The position numbers were made by a program, and so were the translations under genes. Under the pieces are notes generated by a model, which had not been told where the DNA came from, did no database searches, and saw nothing but the letters and a program-made list of their open reading frames with translations. From NCBI RefSeq assembly GCF_001898575.1, contig NZ_MKUD01000049.1:1-56561 (forward strand): a DNA stretch of 56,561 bases, written 5' to 3'. Position 1 is the stretch's first letter; each line of letters starts with the position of its first letter. This stretch comes from Spirosoma sp. 48-14. Lineage in GTDB: Bacteria > Bacteroidota > Bacteroidia > Cytophagales > Spirosomataceae. Below, piece after piece: positions 10,073 through 19,671 of the stretch.

Positions 10073-11773
10073 TTAAAAACTGTATCCATACGTAACATTC
10101 AGGCGAGTTTCGGTAAAGCTGGGGGTCAGACTCGTGTAACTGCTATTATGCAACAGGCTTCCGCCTACCGAAAACGTTTGCTTCTCAATTCTATAGCTCA
10201 CAGTGCCGTTTACCGAAAGCGTACTACCGTCCGACGCTCCGTCGGCTCGCCGGAGGTAATAACTCCCACTCAGCACAGGGCGCAGGGCTTTGTCCAGAAA
10301 GGGGATGCCAACAGACAGCGACGGCCCAAGGGTAACTATTCGTTGAGTAGGCGTCTGGGTATTGTTGTAGGTGAGGGTCAGACTGGCGTTCGATTCCTGT
10401 TCAATGGCCAGTAGGGTATAGCTCAGGTTAGCATATAGCGAACTGACATTGGTCAGGTCTCGGGTAAAGCGGTTCTGATCGTTGGCATTCTGGTAACCAG
10501 CCGATAAGTTGACGCTATGACTCTGATATTGATCGGCTTTATTATACGACGCGTTAAGCGCATAGCTGCTATTGACGATGCTTATGGCCGTTGTATCATT
10601 GAACAGATCGCCCAAACCCCGGTTCTGGTTGGTACCGAAATTGGAAACAGACAGACTGGCATTCAGCTCGTCCGTTAGCTGCAAACCCAGATTCAGCGCT
10701 CCAATCGAACGAAACGTGGTCGCATATTTCTTCCCATTCAGATTATCGTGCGCCACGCCATAGGAACCGCTGATGGAAATGAAGTTTTCGAAAAATGAAA
10801 ACGAAGGCGTCAATGTCCATTGCTCATTATCAGTATTGAAAAAGAATGAACCCAGCGACTGAAAATCCTGATCGATTCGTTCGTACCGGGCAGCAATGCT
10901 ACCATTGGCAAATCCATACGAAAGCGAACCCCGCATGGCCTGATAAAGCCCAGTCGATGAATTCACTTCGAGAATGGCAGGCACTCCTTTCAGAAATGAC
11001 AATTGCGTATTGAGTGTTGTACTGTCTAAAGAACTGGCGTAGAGATTACGGGTAAAGGCACTCATGGCCACATCGGCATCCAAGGTCAGGTGCTTAAGCA
11101 GCGTCACGTGTGTTTTAAGGCCAAGAACGGCGTTATCGGCGGGGGTAACACGCGTGTTGCGAATGGGCCGGGCAATCGATCGGTAATCGTCGTAGCCTTT
11201 GAAAAAGGATAGATCGATATAGTTATTCGGTTTTCCATAACCAATTTTCAAACCATAGCCCATCCGCTTATAGACCGGATAAGCATTATACACTTTCCCA
11301 TCGGCCAGCACAGAATCTTCGGCTACCGCCCGATTGATACGCCCTACCATAACGCCCAGCCGCAGCTTACCCGGATTCATCTCAAAACCTCCGCCGAGCA
11401 TACTTACCCCGGCCAGGGTAAAATCCGAGAATTTGACATTTCGATACCCCGCATGAATGGTCAGCCACTTGTAATAAGGACTCACACCATATCGATTGAA
11501 TGGCTGGGTGAATCGACGTTCCTGCTCACTAACTGTCAGCGTAAAGGGGAATGTCACACCATAGATGGTTACGCTGGGCGAGCCTGTCAAATACCAGCTA
11601 AACGGCTGCCTGCGGTTGGCGATACCACTGGTGTTGTAAAGCCACATACCTGCCGACAAAGTCCCTTTGATCCGAAACGGTTGCTGTTTCCGAATTGTCT
11701 GAATGTCCTGAGCATGGCTTTGCATGAACCATACGCTCAGCCACACGCAAAGAATACCGTAGCCTTTTTTCAT
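10073..11773 (-). CDS. Outer membrane beta-barrel protein, first gene of giant-protein operon
   Basis: A 566-residue protein with a signal peptide (MKKGYGILCVWLSVWFMQSHAQ) followed by alternating hydrophobic and polar residues typical of transmembrane beta strands, and a C-terminal strand ending in aromatic Phe (TYGYSF). The strand pattern continues through the whole chain, consistent with a barrel of many strands and no plug domain. It is the first gene of the leftward operon and ends 6 bases before the giant protein. A plausible role is an outer-membrane anchor or export pore for the large secreted partners; this is inference from gene order. No TonB-dependent receptor plug motif is present. 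Confidence 0.75.
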   Translation of the reverse strand: MKKGYGILCVWLSVWFMQSHAQDIQTIRKQQPFRIKGTLSAGMWLYNTSGIANRRQPFSWYLTGSPSVTIYGVTFPFTLTVSEQERRFTQPFNRYGVSPYYKWLTIHAGYRNVKFSDFTLAGVSMLGGGFEMNPGKLRLGVMVGRINRAVAEDSVLADGKVYNAYPVYKRMGYGLKIGYGKPNNYIDLSFFKGYDDYRSIARPIRNTRVTPADNAVLGLKTHVTLLKHLTLDADVAMSAFTRNLYASSLDSTTLNTQLSFLKGVPAILEVNSSTGLYQAMRGSLSYGFANGSIAARYERIDQDFQSLGSFFFNTDNEQWTLTPSFSFFENFISISGSYGVAHDNLNGKKYATTFRSIGALNLGLQLTDELNASLSVSNFGTNQNRGLGDLFNDTTAISIVNSSYALNASYNKADQYQSHSVNLSAGYQNANDQNRFTRDLTNVSSLYANLSYTLLAIEQESNASLTLTYNNTQTPTQRIVTLGPSLSVGIPFLDKALRPVLSGSYYLRRADGASDGSTLSVNGTVSYRIEKQTFSVGGSLLHNSSYTSLTPSFTETRLNVTYGYSF

Positions 11774-12187
11774 CTGCTTCGCCTACCAATGGGTTAGTTA
11801 TGGTACACAGAAATCCCGTACTAGCTTTTGCGCGCTAGTCATCCCTATTATTCAGCCGTACACTGGTTGCTTAATGCTACTGCAAAGGCTATCCAGACTA
11901 CCTGCCTGCCAGCCAGCACCATGTAGTTAATAAAATCGAGGTGGTCAAGCGTTATGTCTACCCCAACTCGTCAACGTTTCCATCCGCCCAATAAGGCTAC
12001 CGTTCTGACTTTCGCCCTACCATCAGTATGCTTTCCTGATGTCCCCTAACACGGCCGGAGCAGCCACCTCCATTCGTTCCCGAAGGGATAGGCATCCGCA
12101 AAATCCTGTTTTTCTTTCAGGACAAAATTCAGGAATCACCCTACACTCGTCAATCGCTAGAATTAGGGATATGAGTAAACGGTCAAC
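11774..12187. other. Intergenic stretch without a recognised gene (414 bp)
   Basis: This gap lies between two leftward genes and must hold the promoter of the giant-protein operon, yet I find no clean TAnnTTTG -7 element on the minus strand. A short inverted repeat (CTAGC...GCTAG, about 11822-11838) is the only structure noticed. The open frames here lack family features and look spurious. Confidence 0.5.
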
Positions 12188-12394
12188 TCAGAGCATCTGC
12201 TCACGTAACGCCTTACTGACGGCAGCCGTCGCCGAACGAACATTCAGCTTTTTGTAAATATGCTTAAGGTGCGTATTGGTAGTAGAAAAGCTAACCATGC
12301 ATTGATCAGCTATCTGTTTATAACTATACCCTTCTACCAAATAGCAAAGTACTTCATACTCACGGGGTGTCAACTTGATTATATTGTTTTCCAT
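12188..12394 (-). CDS. Stand-alone LuxR-type HTH DNA-binding protein
   Basis: A 68-residue protein that is essentially only a LuxR/GerE helix-turn-helix domain. The typical signature is LTPREYEVLCYLVEGYSYKQ, then IADQCMVSFSTTNTHLKHIYKKL. There is no receiver or sensor domain. The ATG at 12394 is preferred over an upstream TTG at 12424, because the domain begins directly after it. The gene is divergent from the propeller sensor kinase at 12603 and may regulate it or the giant-protein operon; both are inferences. Family members normally bind DNA as dimers through this domain, and stand-alone HTH proteins occur in Bacteroidota. Confidence 0.75.
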   Translation of the reverse strand: MENNIIKLTPREYEVLCYLVEGYSYKQIADQCMVSFSTTNTHLKHIYKKLNVRSATAAVSKALREQML

Positions 12395-12602
12395 ACTATG
12401 TGCAAATAGATGTATCCAAATCAATTATGGGTTTATTATCAGAGCATTACCTTATCAAATCAGTACATTTTTTTTAATTTCATTTTAACAAATGGCTGAA
12501 CCTGCCTAACGATTGAGTATAGGTTGGTTTTGGTTGAGTATGCGTTTTGGGCGAGCGGATCGAATTGATGTACTTTACAGAAACGGGTAACAAAGCATTC
12601 TC

Positions 12603-15600
12603 ATGAAACGCAGTGTGCAATTGATCGGGCTTATGGCTTTCGTCTGGATACTGCTATTCCCCGCTTTGAATAGTAATGCCCAGCCTCTACGCTTCGAAAG
12701 TTATTCGACCGAACAAGGTCTGACCCGAAATATTGGCTACGATATTGCCCAGACACCTGAAGGGTTTATGTGGTTTGCGACCCCAAACGGCCTGAATCGC
12801 TTTGACGGTTACCAGATTAAACCGTATAAGAAAACCGCAGGGAAGCCCCACTCTCTTTGCGCCAATACAGTTAGCGCCTTACTAACCGACGATCGGGGCA
12901 ATCTTTGGGTAGGCACTCCGCAGGGTATTTGCATTTATCAGCCTACGAGCGACCGATTCTATAAACCCTCCGAACTGTATAAACTGCCTAGAAAAGCCGA
13001 TAGTCTGGCAGCCATACGCTTTCTGAAAGACCGGGACGAGACCATCTGGATTCTCACTACCACGGAGGGTTTGTACGGCTGTCCTAAAAACAAAAAGACA
13101 ATCCGGCAATACATAACCGACCAAGACCTCGGCGAACCATTGCGGAGTACTGCCCTCAACGAAGAGGGCCAAATCTGTGTAAGTTCCATGAACGACATCC
13201 ACGTGTTCAATGGGCAACGCTTCACACCCCTTGGCATTCGAGCATGGATAAAAAACGAATCGCCACCCCTCTATATTCGGGAGTTTGCTTTCACGCACGG
13301 AGAATTATGGGTTTGCAGTACATTCAAAGGCATATTCCGATTTCGGACTGGAACCCGGCTTACGCTTATTGAACACATCACGACGAAAACCAGCCCGTGG
13401 AAACTGACCCACAATACCATTGAGTGTATTCTGAAAGACCGTAAAAACAATTTGTGGATCGGTTCCATCAACGATGGTCTGTTTTACTATGATTTTTCGA
13501 CTCAGCAGGTAAGGAGCAGCCAGACAGCTACCCCCGACAGGTATTCGTTGCCTACTAACTACGTCATTTCACTCTTTGAAGATAAACAGGGCATCTTATG
13601 GGCTGGTCTGATGGGTGGTGGCATTGCGCGTTGCGATCCCGAAAAAAGCTTTTTTCAAACCATCTCATTTTCAGCTCAACCGCAAAGTCAATCCGCCACA
13701 CCCGACAATATGACCATGGGCATCTTTACGCCCGACGACAGTATCTTTTATATAGGTACGTTAACGGGTGGCATGATTCGGGCCGAAGCCAATTTTTCGA
13801 AACTCTCATTTTACCGCAACGAACCGGGGCAGCCCCACTCGTTACCGTTCAATCGGGTCGATGCCTTTGTTCGTGACCATGCGGGCAACCTCTGGGTGGT
13901 GGGAGCCGGAGGGCTTTGTCTGTTCGATCCGCAAAAAAAACCGTCCGAAGCCTTTACTGCCTATCCCTATAAAGACCCCAGCAAATACCCCAATTTTTAC
14001 ACTGCCCTGCTCTTGCGTCATCAGAATGCACTACTCCTGAGTGGGCTGAGCGGGGTATCGCTATTTGACCTGACCACTCGTACATGGAGCCAATTGGCCG
14101 ACCGGAGCAATTATGCCAAAAAACATACGGTTACAGCCCGATATATGCTGGAACCTGACGACCCAACCCTATTCCAGACGGGCACTGTGCTGTTATGTAC
14201 TGAAGCAACGTCACTGATAAAGTACAATTACCTCACGGGGATTTTTCAGGAACTTCCGCCCGTTAGCGCCTTATCGCCTACCATCCGTTATGCCCAACTG
14301 GTCAATCGTACGATCTGGATGGCCTCCGACAATGGGCTCATCAAACTACCCACGACCCCTAAAGGGAAGGCTCAACTATTTAGCGAAAAGGAGGGATTAC
14401 CAGATGCCGTTGTCTATTCCCTGCAAACCGATAAACAGGGGGCGATATGGGTAGGCACCAGTCGTGGAATTTGCAAATTCGATACAGCCCAAAAGCGATT
14501 TACTACCTATGGCGCAAGCTATGGCCTTAGCAGTACCGAGTTCAACACGGCGGCAACGTGTGTCGGCAACGACAATCGGCTCTATTTTGGTAGTACCAAA
14601 GGGGTTGTCACATTTTTGCCAACAACCCTTAAACCGAATACGTTTTCGCCACCTCCCTTGCTGACCGACGTTGAGGTCATGAATAACGAATTCCCGCTCC
14701 CGGCCAACAGTGCCTTTACGAAACAAATCAGACTGAACTACCAGCAGAACTTTATTACCCTTCATTTTTCTGCTTTGAACTTTTTCCAGACGGCCAAAAC
14801 AACCTATCAGTATAAACTGGTAGGCGTAGACCGAGACTGGGAGCAAACCGGTACCCAAAATTTCGCAACCTATACCAACCTCGATCCGGGTGATTATCGG
14901 TTTCAGGTCAAAGCCATGAATAGCGAGGGCCTGCCAAGTACCGAAACAACCGTACAAATTTCCATTGTTCCCCCTTTCTGGCGAACTGGCTGGTTCTATG
15001 CACTAATCCTGACGACCTGCCTGGGCCTGGGATACGCGGCCTATAAAAACCACCAGCTTCATCAAACCTTAAAAACGAATCTGAAACAGGAAGAAGTTAT
15101 TCGGCATCAGCAGGAAGAACTGTCTAGACAGAAAGAATCCAGCTTACTACAGAAAATCAGTGTGATGGAAATGACGGCCTTACGGTCGCAGATGAACCCG
15201 CATTTTATCTTTAACTGTCTGAACTCGATTAAAAGCTATGCCCTTAACAACGACACCGAAAATGTGTCACTTTATCTGACGCGTTTCTCCCGACTGATTC
15301 GATTGGTGCTGGAGAACTCCCAAAGCGAACGCATTAATCTGGCGGTTGAACTGGAAACGCTACGGCTTTACATGGAAATGGAAAAACTTCGCTTCGGCGA
15401 TCAGTTTGACTTCGACATTCGCCTTGCCAGCGACCTGGAAACAGAGTTTATCGAAGTACCGCCTATGCTTATTCAGCCCTATGTCGAGAATGCGATCTGG
15501 CACGGATTGATGCACAAACGCGGCAAAGGAAACGTAATCATTCGGGTAAGGCAACCAGCCGATAATCTACTCCATATCAGCATTGAAGACGATGGCATTG

Positions 15601-15794
15601 GACGGGCAAAAGCCAGCGAGATTAAAAGCAAAACCGCCGTTCAGAAGAAGTCTTTCGGGATGAAAATTACTTCTGAACGACTGGATATGATCCGGCAACT
15701 CTATGACATAGACGCTACCGTTCATATCGATGACCTATTCGATACAGCCGGGCAACCGGCAGGCACGAAAATAACCCTGGAGATACCTGTATGA
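12603..15794 (+). CDS. Two-component propeller sensor histidine kinase (LytS-type kinase domain)
   Basis: A 1063-residue sensor kinase. It has a signal peptide (residues 1-26), a periplasmic beta-propeller pair made of repeated 'two-component regulator propeller' blades (GFMWFATPNGLNRFDG, GNLWVGTPQGI, KNNLWIGSINDGL, GAIWVGTSRGI), a Y_Y_Y domain near residues 725-790, a transmembrane helix near 797-815, a short coiled coil, and a His_kinase domain with MNPHFIFNCLNSI (phospho-acceptor His near residue 865) followed by an ATPase with VENAIWHG. Unlike hybrid HTCS proteins it has no receiver or AraC domain. It overlaps the following LytTR regulator gene by 4 bases (ATGA), so the two form a pair. 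The ligand is unknown; in this family it is often a glycan or periplasmic signal. Confidence 0.93.
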   Translation: MKRSVQLIGLMAFVWILLFPALNSNAQPLRFESYSTEQGLTRNIGYDIAQTPEGFMWFATPNGLNRFDGYQIKPYKKTAGKPHSLCANTVSALLTDDRGNLWVGTPQGICIYQPTSDRFYKPSELYKLPRKADSLAAIRFLKDRDETIWILTTTEGLYGCPKNKKTIRQYITDQDLGEPLRSTALNEEGQICVSSMNDIHVFNGQRFTPLGIRAWIKNESPPLYIREFAFTHGELWVCSTFKGIFRFRTGTRLTLIEHITTKTSPWKLTHNTIECILKDRKNNLWIGSINDGLFYYDFSTQQVRSSQTATPDRYSLPTNYVISLFEDKQGILWAGLMGGGIARCDPEKSFFQTISFSAQPQSQSATPDNMTMGIFTPDDSIFYIGTLTGGMIRAEANFSKLSFYRNEPGQPHSLPFNRVDAFVRDHAGNLWVVGAGGLCLFDPQKKPSEAFTAYPYKDPSKYPNFYTALLLRHQNALLLSGLSGVSLFDLTTRTWSQLADRSNYAKKHTVTARYMLEPDDPTLFQTGTVLLCTEATSLIKYNYLTGIFQELPPVSALSPTIRYAQLVNRTIWMASDNGLIKLPTTPKGKAQLFSEKEGLPDAVVYSLQTDKQGAIWVGTSRGICKFDTAQKRFTTYGASYGLSSTEFNTAATCVGNDNRLYFGSTKGVVTFLPTTLKPNTFSPPPLLTDVEVMNNEFPLPANSAFTKQIRLNYQQNFITLHFSALNFFQTAKTTYQYKLVGVDRDWEQTGTQNFATYTNLDPGDYRFQVKAMNSEGLPSTETTVQISIVPPFWRTGWFYALILTTCLGLGYAAYKNHQLHQTLKTNLKQEEVIRHQQEELSRQKESSLLQKISVMEMTALRSQMNPHFIFNCLNSIKSYALNNDTENVSLYLTRFSRLIRLVLENSQSERINLAVELETLRLYMEMEKLRFGDQFDFDIRLASDLETEFIEVPPMLIQPYVENAIWHGLMHKRGKGNVIIRVRQPADNLLHISIEDDGIGRAKASEIKSKTAVQKKSFGMKITSERLDMIRQLYDIDATVHIDDLFDTAGQPAGTKITLEIPV

Positions 15795-16525
15795 AAGCGC
15801 TGATTATCGACGACGAACCCCATTGCCGAAATGTAATCACCCAGATTCTGAAAAAATATTGCCCGGAAATTTCGGCTACTTTTGATTGTAAAGATGGGCA
15901 GGAAGGCCTGGAATACATCCGCCGAAAAAAGCCGGATATTGTGTTCCTGGACGTAGAAATGCCGCACATGAATGGGTTTCAGATGCTGGAAAAACTAACG
16001 GGCGACGAGTTAACGTTTGCGCTCGTCTTTACGACAGCCTACGATCAGTTTGCCATTAAAGCAATCAAATACAGTGCTTTCGATTATTTGCTGAAGCCTA
16101 TCGATGAAACAGAGCTCGCTGCCACCGTCCAAAAAATAAGAGCCGGACAAAGTCACAAAGAGCAGATTCAGTTTCTAAAAAGTAATTACTGGCAAACCAA
16201 TTTCAACAAAGTGACTGTTGCGAGTGTAAAAGGCATTCGGTTTCTGGATCTTGATGAGATTATAGCCGTTGAGGCCGATGGCAATTACTCGCGCTTTCAT
16301 TTGACAAGCCCGGAAACTGTACTAGCCTCTAAAACCCTCGGCTACTACGAGGATATACTTCAGGAGAAGGGTTTTTTCAGAACGCACAAGCAATTCATTA
16401 TCAACGCCAGACACATTCGTGAATACGTGGGTGGCGATTACAATTTCATCCTGATGGCCAATGGCTTACAGGCTAAGTTGGCCCGTACGAAGCGTGACGA
16501 GTTTTTAGCGTTGTTCGAACGCTAA
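15791..16525 (+). CDS. LytTR-family response regulator
   Basis: A 244-residue regulator with an N-terminal receiver domain: acidic pocket DDE at residues 7-9, phospho-acceptor Asp54 in VFLDVEMP, and Lys in DYLLKPID. The C-terminal LytTR DNA-binding domain contains LDEIIAVEADGNYSRFHL and FFRTHKQFIIN. It overlaps the upstream kinase by 4 bases and is surely its partner. The last codons and the stop form the left arm of a perfect 20-bp hairpin, so the 3' end of the coding sequence is also a structural RNA element. Confidence 0.93.
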   Translation: MKALIIDDEPHCRNVITQILKKYCPEISATFDCKDGQEGLEYIRRKKPDIVFLDVEMPHMNGFQMLEKLTGDELTFALVFTTAYDQFAIKAIKYSAFDYLLKPIDETELAATVQKIRAGQSHKEQIQFLKSNYWQTNFNKVTVASVKGIRFLDLDEIIAVEADGNYSRFHLTSPETVLASKTLGYYEDILQEKGFFRTHKQFIINARHIREYVGGDYNFILMANGLQAKLARTKRDEFLALFER

Positions 16526-16607
16526 AAACTCGTCACGCAATAAAGCAAATAGGGGTGCTGGGAGAAGAGTTCTTCGTAGTCCCGGCGCCCCTATTTGCTT
16601 TATTGCG
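16493..16607. terminator. Two tandem long hairpins between convergent genes
   Basis: The first hairpin has perfect 20-base arms at 16493-16512 and 16518-16537 with a 5-base loop, and its left arm codes for the last residues of the LytTR regulator. The second has 28-base arms at 16536-16563 and 16580-16607 with only two G-U-type mismatches. Together they fill the gap between the regulator (ending 16525) and the protease (ending 16622). They fit a bidirectional transcription end, although no strong T-run follows. Confidence 0.7.
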
Positions 16608-16621
16608 GATTGTTTCCTCCT

Positions 16622-18352
16622 TTATTTCTGATTATAAGTCATCGGGCTGTGTTCCAGTTTGTCGGCCCGGTCGAACAGTTTGAGCGCTTTCTGATAGGTA
16701 TCGTCGCTTTGGCCGATGACCTTAAAGAACTCGTTATTCTGTCCGGCTTTATTGGCCTTCTGATAAACCGAGCGAGCCACCAGGGCTTTAATCTGATTTT
16801 TGATATAGCCCTTCGAGCGATTGTATTCTTTCTCGTTGAACTTAATGCCCTCGTTGGTCGCCAGTTTCACCAGTTGGTTCATCTGCTCATCGGTGATAGT
16901 AACCGAACGGTTAAACTCTTCGAATGGCATCTTCTCCAGCTTTTTCTGATTGTCGTTGGCATACTCCATCGCGTATTCCCGGATGATGTTTTTACCATAT
17001 AGCTGCACCAGATACATGGTTTGCCAGGTCGAATCGCGGGGAATAAAGTAGTCGGGCGTAATGCCTCCACCACCGTATACCGTCCGGCCACCATCGGTTT
17101 TAAACTTCAGCTTTGGGTCGTTCTTGATCGAATCAGCGATATAGTATTCACCCCGTTTCGACCGCTGTTCGAGATCTTTCTCATAATCGCCCTCATGTCC
17201 CGGCACATAAGGTTTCTGGATACTCCGACCACTCGGCGTATAGTAGCGCGAAATGGTTAGCCGCAACTCCGAACCATCTGACAGGGTTACGGGCATCTGT
17301 ACCAGTCCTTTACCAAACGACCGACGGCCCGCAATCAGAGCCCGGTCATGGTCCTGTAAGGCACCCGATACGATTTCCGATGCCGACGCACTCCCTTCAT
17401 CGATCAACACAACCAGGGCACCCTCTTCAAACTGACCGGCAATGTGGGCATAGGTTTTCCGATCGTAGCGATTGTCTTTCCCGTCGGTATATACCAGCAG
17501 CTTATTGCCCGAAATGAACTCATCGGCAATGTTGGTAGCCCGGTCCATATACCCACCCGGATTGTTGCGAAGGTCAAGCATCAACTGCGTCATTCCCTTT
17601 GCCTTCAACGATCCTAGAGCCGATTTGAACTCGTCGTAGGTGGTTTCGGAGAAGCGGTTGATTTTAATATACCCCGTTTTACCATCGATCATGTACGCAG
17701 CATCTACGGAGTAGGTTGGTATCCGATCGCGGGTAATCATGAAGTCCTTGGGCTGCTTATCGCCTTTCCGCAGAACTGTCAGTTTCACTTCGGTACCCCG
17801 TTTACCCCTTAGCGCTTTAAATACCGCACTATTTTCGATTTTGCCCGCCGTCGCCAGCGGCTTGTCATCTACTTTGATGATCTTATCACCACTCATAATC
17901 CCAGCTGCTTCCGAAGGGCCACCAGCCAGCGGAGTTACCACATACACCGTGTCTTTGTAGATATTGAACTCAACGCCGATGCCATCAAATCCACCTTCCA
18001 GCTGTGAACGAGCAGCCACAGCATCCTGCGGGTTCATATAAGCCGTATGCGGATCAAGTTTTTCGAGCATTTTCGTGATCGAATAATCAACCAGATCGTC
18101 GGTATTGACCGTATCGACATAGTTATTTTCGATCAATTGGAGAATTTCCCGGTATTTGGTGTAGCCCCGGCCAATGTTATTCAGGCTCTTCGTCCCCCCA
18201 AAAAATGTAGCCCCTACGAGCATACCGCCAGCCAGCGTAATGCCCAACAGCATTGGTAAACGAACCGTTGCTTTATCATTCTGTATATGATTGCCACCCC
18301 CTTGAGGCTGACGTTCAGGCTGATCATCAGTCGTTTTTACTCGATCCTCCAT
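16622..18352 (-). CDS. S41-family C-terminal processing peptidase
   Basis: A 576-residue membrane-anchored serine protease. After a polar N-terminus there is one transmembrane segment (about residues 34-53). A PDZ domain follows (about 120-200: GFDGIGVEFNIYKDTVYVV, GDKIIKVDD), then the S41 protease domain with LDLRNNPGG, the catalytic Ser in GSASASEIVSGAL and the Lys in GRRSFGKGLVQ. These proteases cut C-terminal tails of periplasmic proteins or process envelope proteins. The C-terminal 150 residues are charged and helical, as in the Bacteroidota members. It ends next to the long hairpins and is convergent with the LytTR gene. Confidence 0.95.
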   Translation of the reverse strand: MEDRVKTTDDQPERQPQGGGNHIQNDKATVRLPMLLGITLAGGMLVGATFFGGTKSLNNIGRGYTKYREILQLIENNYVDTVNTDDLVDYSITKMLEKLDPHTAYMNPQDAVAARSQLEGGFDGIGVEFNIYKDTVYVVTPLAGGPSEAAGIMSGDKIIKVDDKPLATAGKIENSAVFKALRGKRGTEVKLTVLRKGDKQPKDFMITRDRIPTYSVDAAYMIDGKTGYIKINRFSETTYDEFKSALGSLKAKGMTQLMLDLRNNPGGYMDRATNIADEFISGNKLLVYTDGKDNRYDRKTYAHIAGQFEEGALVVLIDEGSASASEIVSGALQDHDRALIAGRRSFGKGLVQMPVTLSDGSELRLTISRYYTPSGRSIQKPYVPGHEGDYEKDLEQRSKRGEYYIADSIKNDPKLKFKTDGGRTVYGGGGITPDYFIPRDSTWQTMYLVQLYGKNIIREYAMEYANDNQKKLEKMPFEEFNRSVTITDEQMNQLVKLATNEGIKFNEKEYNRSKGYIKNQIKALVARSVYQKANKAGQNNEFFKVIGQSDDTYQKALKLFDRADKLEHSPMTYNQK

Positions 18353-18455
18353 GTATGTGTTACTTAACAGGTGTCGTTTACCTTCTAAACGTTTTGAAGA
18401 TAGCGAAATGTTTGCCAGAAATCGTATCTGTTGTTAAAATTTCCTAAGAAGCGAT

Positions 18456-18502
18456 AATTCCCCTGATCTACACCCTCCCTGAGGGGTATAAACCAGAGGA
18501 AT
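18456..18502 (-). terminator. Hairpin downstream of the DUF5694 gene
   Basis: Imperfect arms of about 22 bases (18456-18477 and 18481-18502) with a 3-base loop lie just after the stop codon of the leftward gene ending at 18520. This is a likely terminator separating it from the S41 protease gene. Confidence 0.55.
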
Positions 18503-18519
18503 ACCAACGTCTGATTGGC

Positions 18520-19599
18520 TTATGGACGATACTCGTTCAGCGTATATAGCGTTACGCCTGGCATCGCTTTTAATAGTTTCACCATCAACTCTCTATGCGA
18601 AGCACCCACTCCCACAACTACTCGCTTTGCGCCAATTTCCCGAGCCCGATCAACCATATTCTGACACATTCCTTCATTCCGTAATGTCCAGTATTTCAGC
18701 ATATCCCGAACGCCCTCTTCAGGGAAACCTTTTAAGCCAAACAGGTAATGATTCCCGTAAAAATTACCAAAGTCGGTGTATTTGTCCCAATCGGCAGTAT
18801 TCAGAAACTCCGTCGATTTACCGGCTCGGTTAGCCTTATTTAGTAGGCGCTGAAGGTCATTGTTTTCATTGATCAATCGCGAATAGGTTCGGTAATCGGC
18901 AGTGTTCGTATCCGCTTCAATTGCCTTCTCGAAGATTTTATACAGCGAATCGGTTTTCTCCCAGGCAGCACTCCAGGGCGTATTGTATTTCTGACAGTCC
19001 ATCGGCATAATTTTCTCCAGTTTGAATGTCTGAGCAATGGGATGGAAGATGTTATAGTACTCATTTGTTCGACGAAATCCAACCTGCTTGAGCGAATCAG
19101 CGGGACCCAGTATACGTGTAAACGCAGCCACCTCTTCGGCACCAAAGACCGGGCGCAGTTTATCAAGTAAATAAAACTGGTACGAAGCGTTCCCAAAATC
19201 ATGCGTCAGGAAAAGCGCATGAGCCAGTTTCATCCGTTCCTGATGATAATTCGGGTATTTACGAAGCAGTTTATACTGGCGGGCAATGAACGCCTTTGGA
19301 TTTTTCGGCAGTGGATAACCAATTTTGGTCAGATAAGCCAGTCGTTTATCAATGGCCTCTTTATTCCAGTGTCGGTCTAGCGCATCGTAGTCTTCGGGCG
19401 AGAGGTTTTCACCAAATACGGCATCCGGTTTAAACGCAAGCGCTTTATCGATCGGATACGAGAAGTCTTCAATTGGTTTGGGACCATAGTCATGAGACGC
19501 TGCAATAAACAGGATTTCGAGTGGCTGGTCGTTTTTTTTCGATTGAGCAGAAGCCAGAAACGAGATGGTGATCAGGAAACAGGAAACAAGTAACTTCAT
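18520..19599 (-). CDS. Secreted DUF5694-like protein
   Basis: A 359-residue exported protein. The ATG at 19599 gives a good signal peptide (MKLLVSCFLITISFLASAQ); an upstream GTG/TTG-type start would put 12 polar residues in front and is less likely. The mature part begins with LEILFIAASHDYG and ends with RVVVGVGASHRELMVKLLK followed by a strand. This arrangement, with early and late His-containing motifs, recalls the TraB/GumN-like (Tiki-type) fold, and I assign it to DUF5694 from memory. Function is unknown. It is divergent from a LytS-type kinase, and the shared upstream region carries four copies of an 8-base motif. Confidence 0.7.
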   Translation of the reverse strand: MKLLVSCFLITISFLASAQSKKNDQPLEILFIAASHDYGPKPIEDFSYPIDKALAFKPDAVFGENLSPEDYDALDRHWNKEAIDKRLAYLTKIGYPLPKNPKAFIARQYKLLRKYPNYHQERMKLAHALFLTHDFGNASYQFYLLDKLRPVFGAEEVAAFTRILGPADSLKQVGFRRTNEYYNIFHPIAQTFKLEKIMPMDCQKYNTPWSAAWEKTDSLYKIFEKAIEADTNTADYRTYSRLINENNDLQRLLNKANRAGKSTEFLNTADWDKYTDFGNFYGNHYLFGLKGFPEEGVRDMLKYWTLRNEGMCQNMVDRAREIGAKRVVVGVGASHRELMVKLLKAMPGVTLYTLNEYRP

Positions 19600-19671
19600 G
19601 GCGTTTGTATATGTGTTCGTGAATTGATGATCCAAAATTGTGGCCTCCCTCCTGTCCCAGTCAACTCTATT

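Noticed and set aside
11820..11900. Promoter of the giant-protein operon at GATAGCCTTTG (minus strand)
   Set aside because: Three instead of two bases separate TA and TTTG, and no -33 element fits.
12039..12257. 72-codon rightward frame in the gap before the LuxR-type gene
   Set aside because: It runs antisense into the HTH gene and has no family features.
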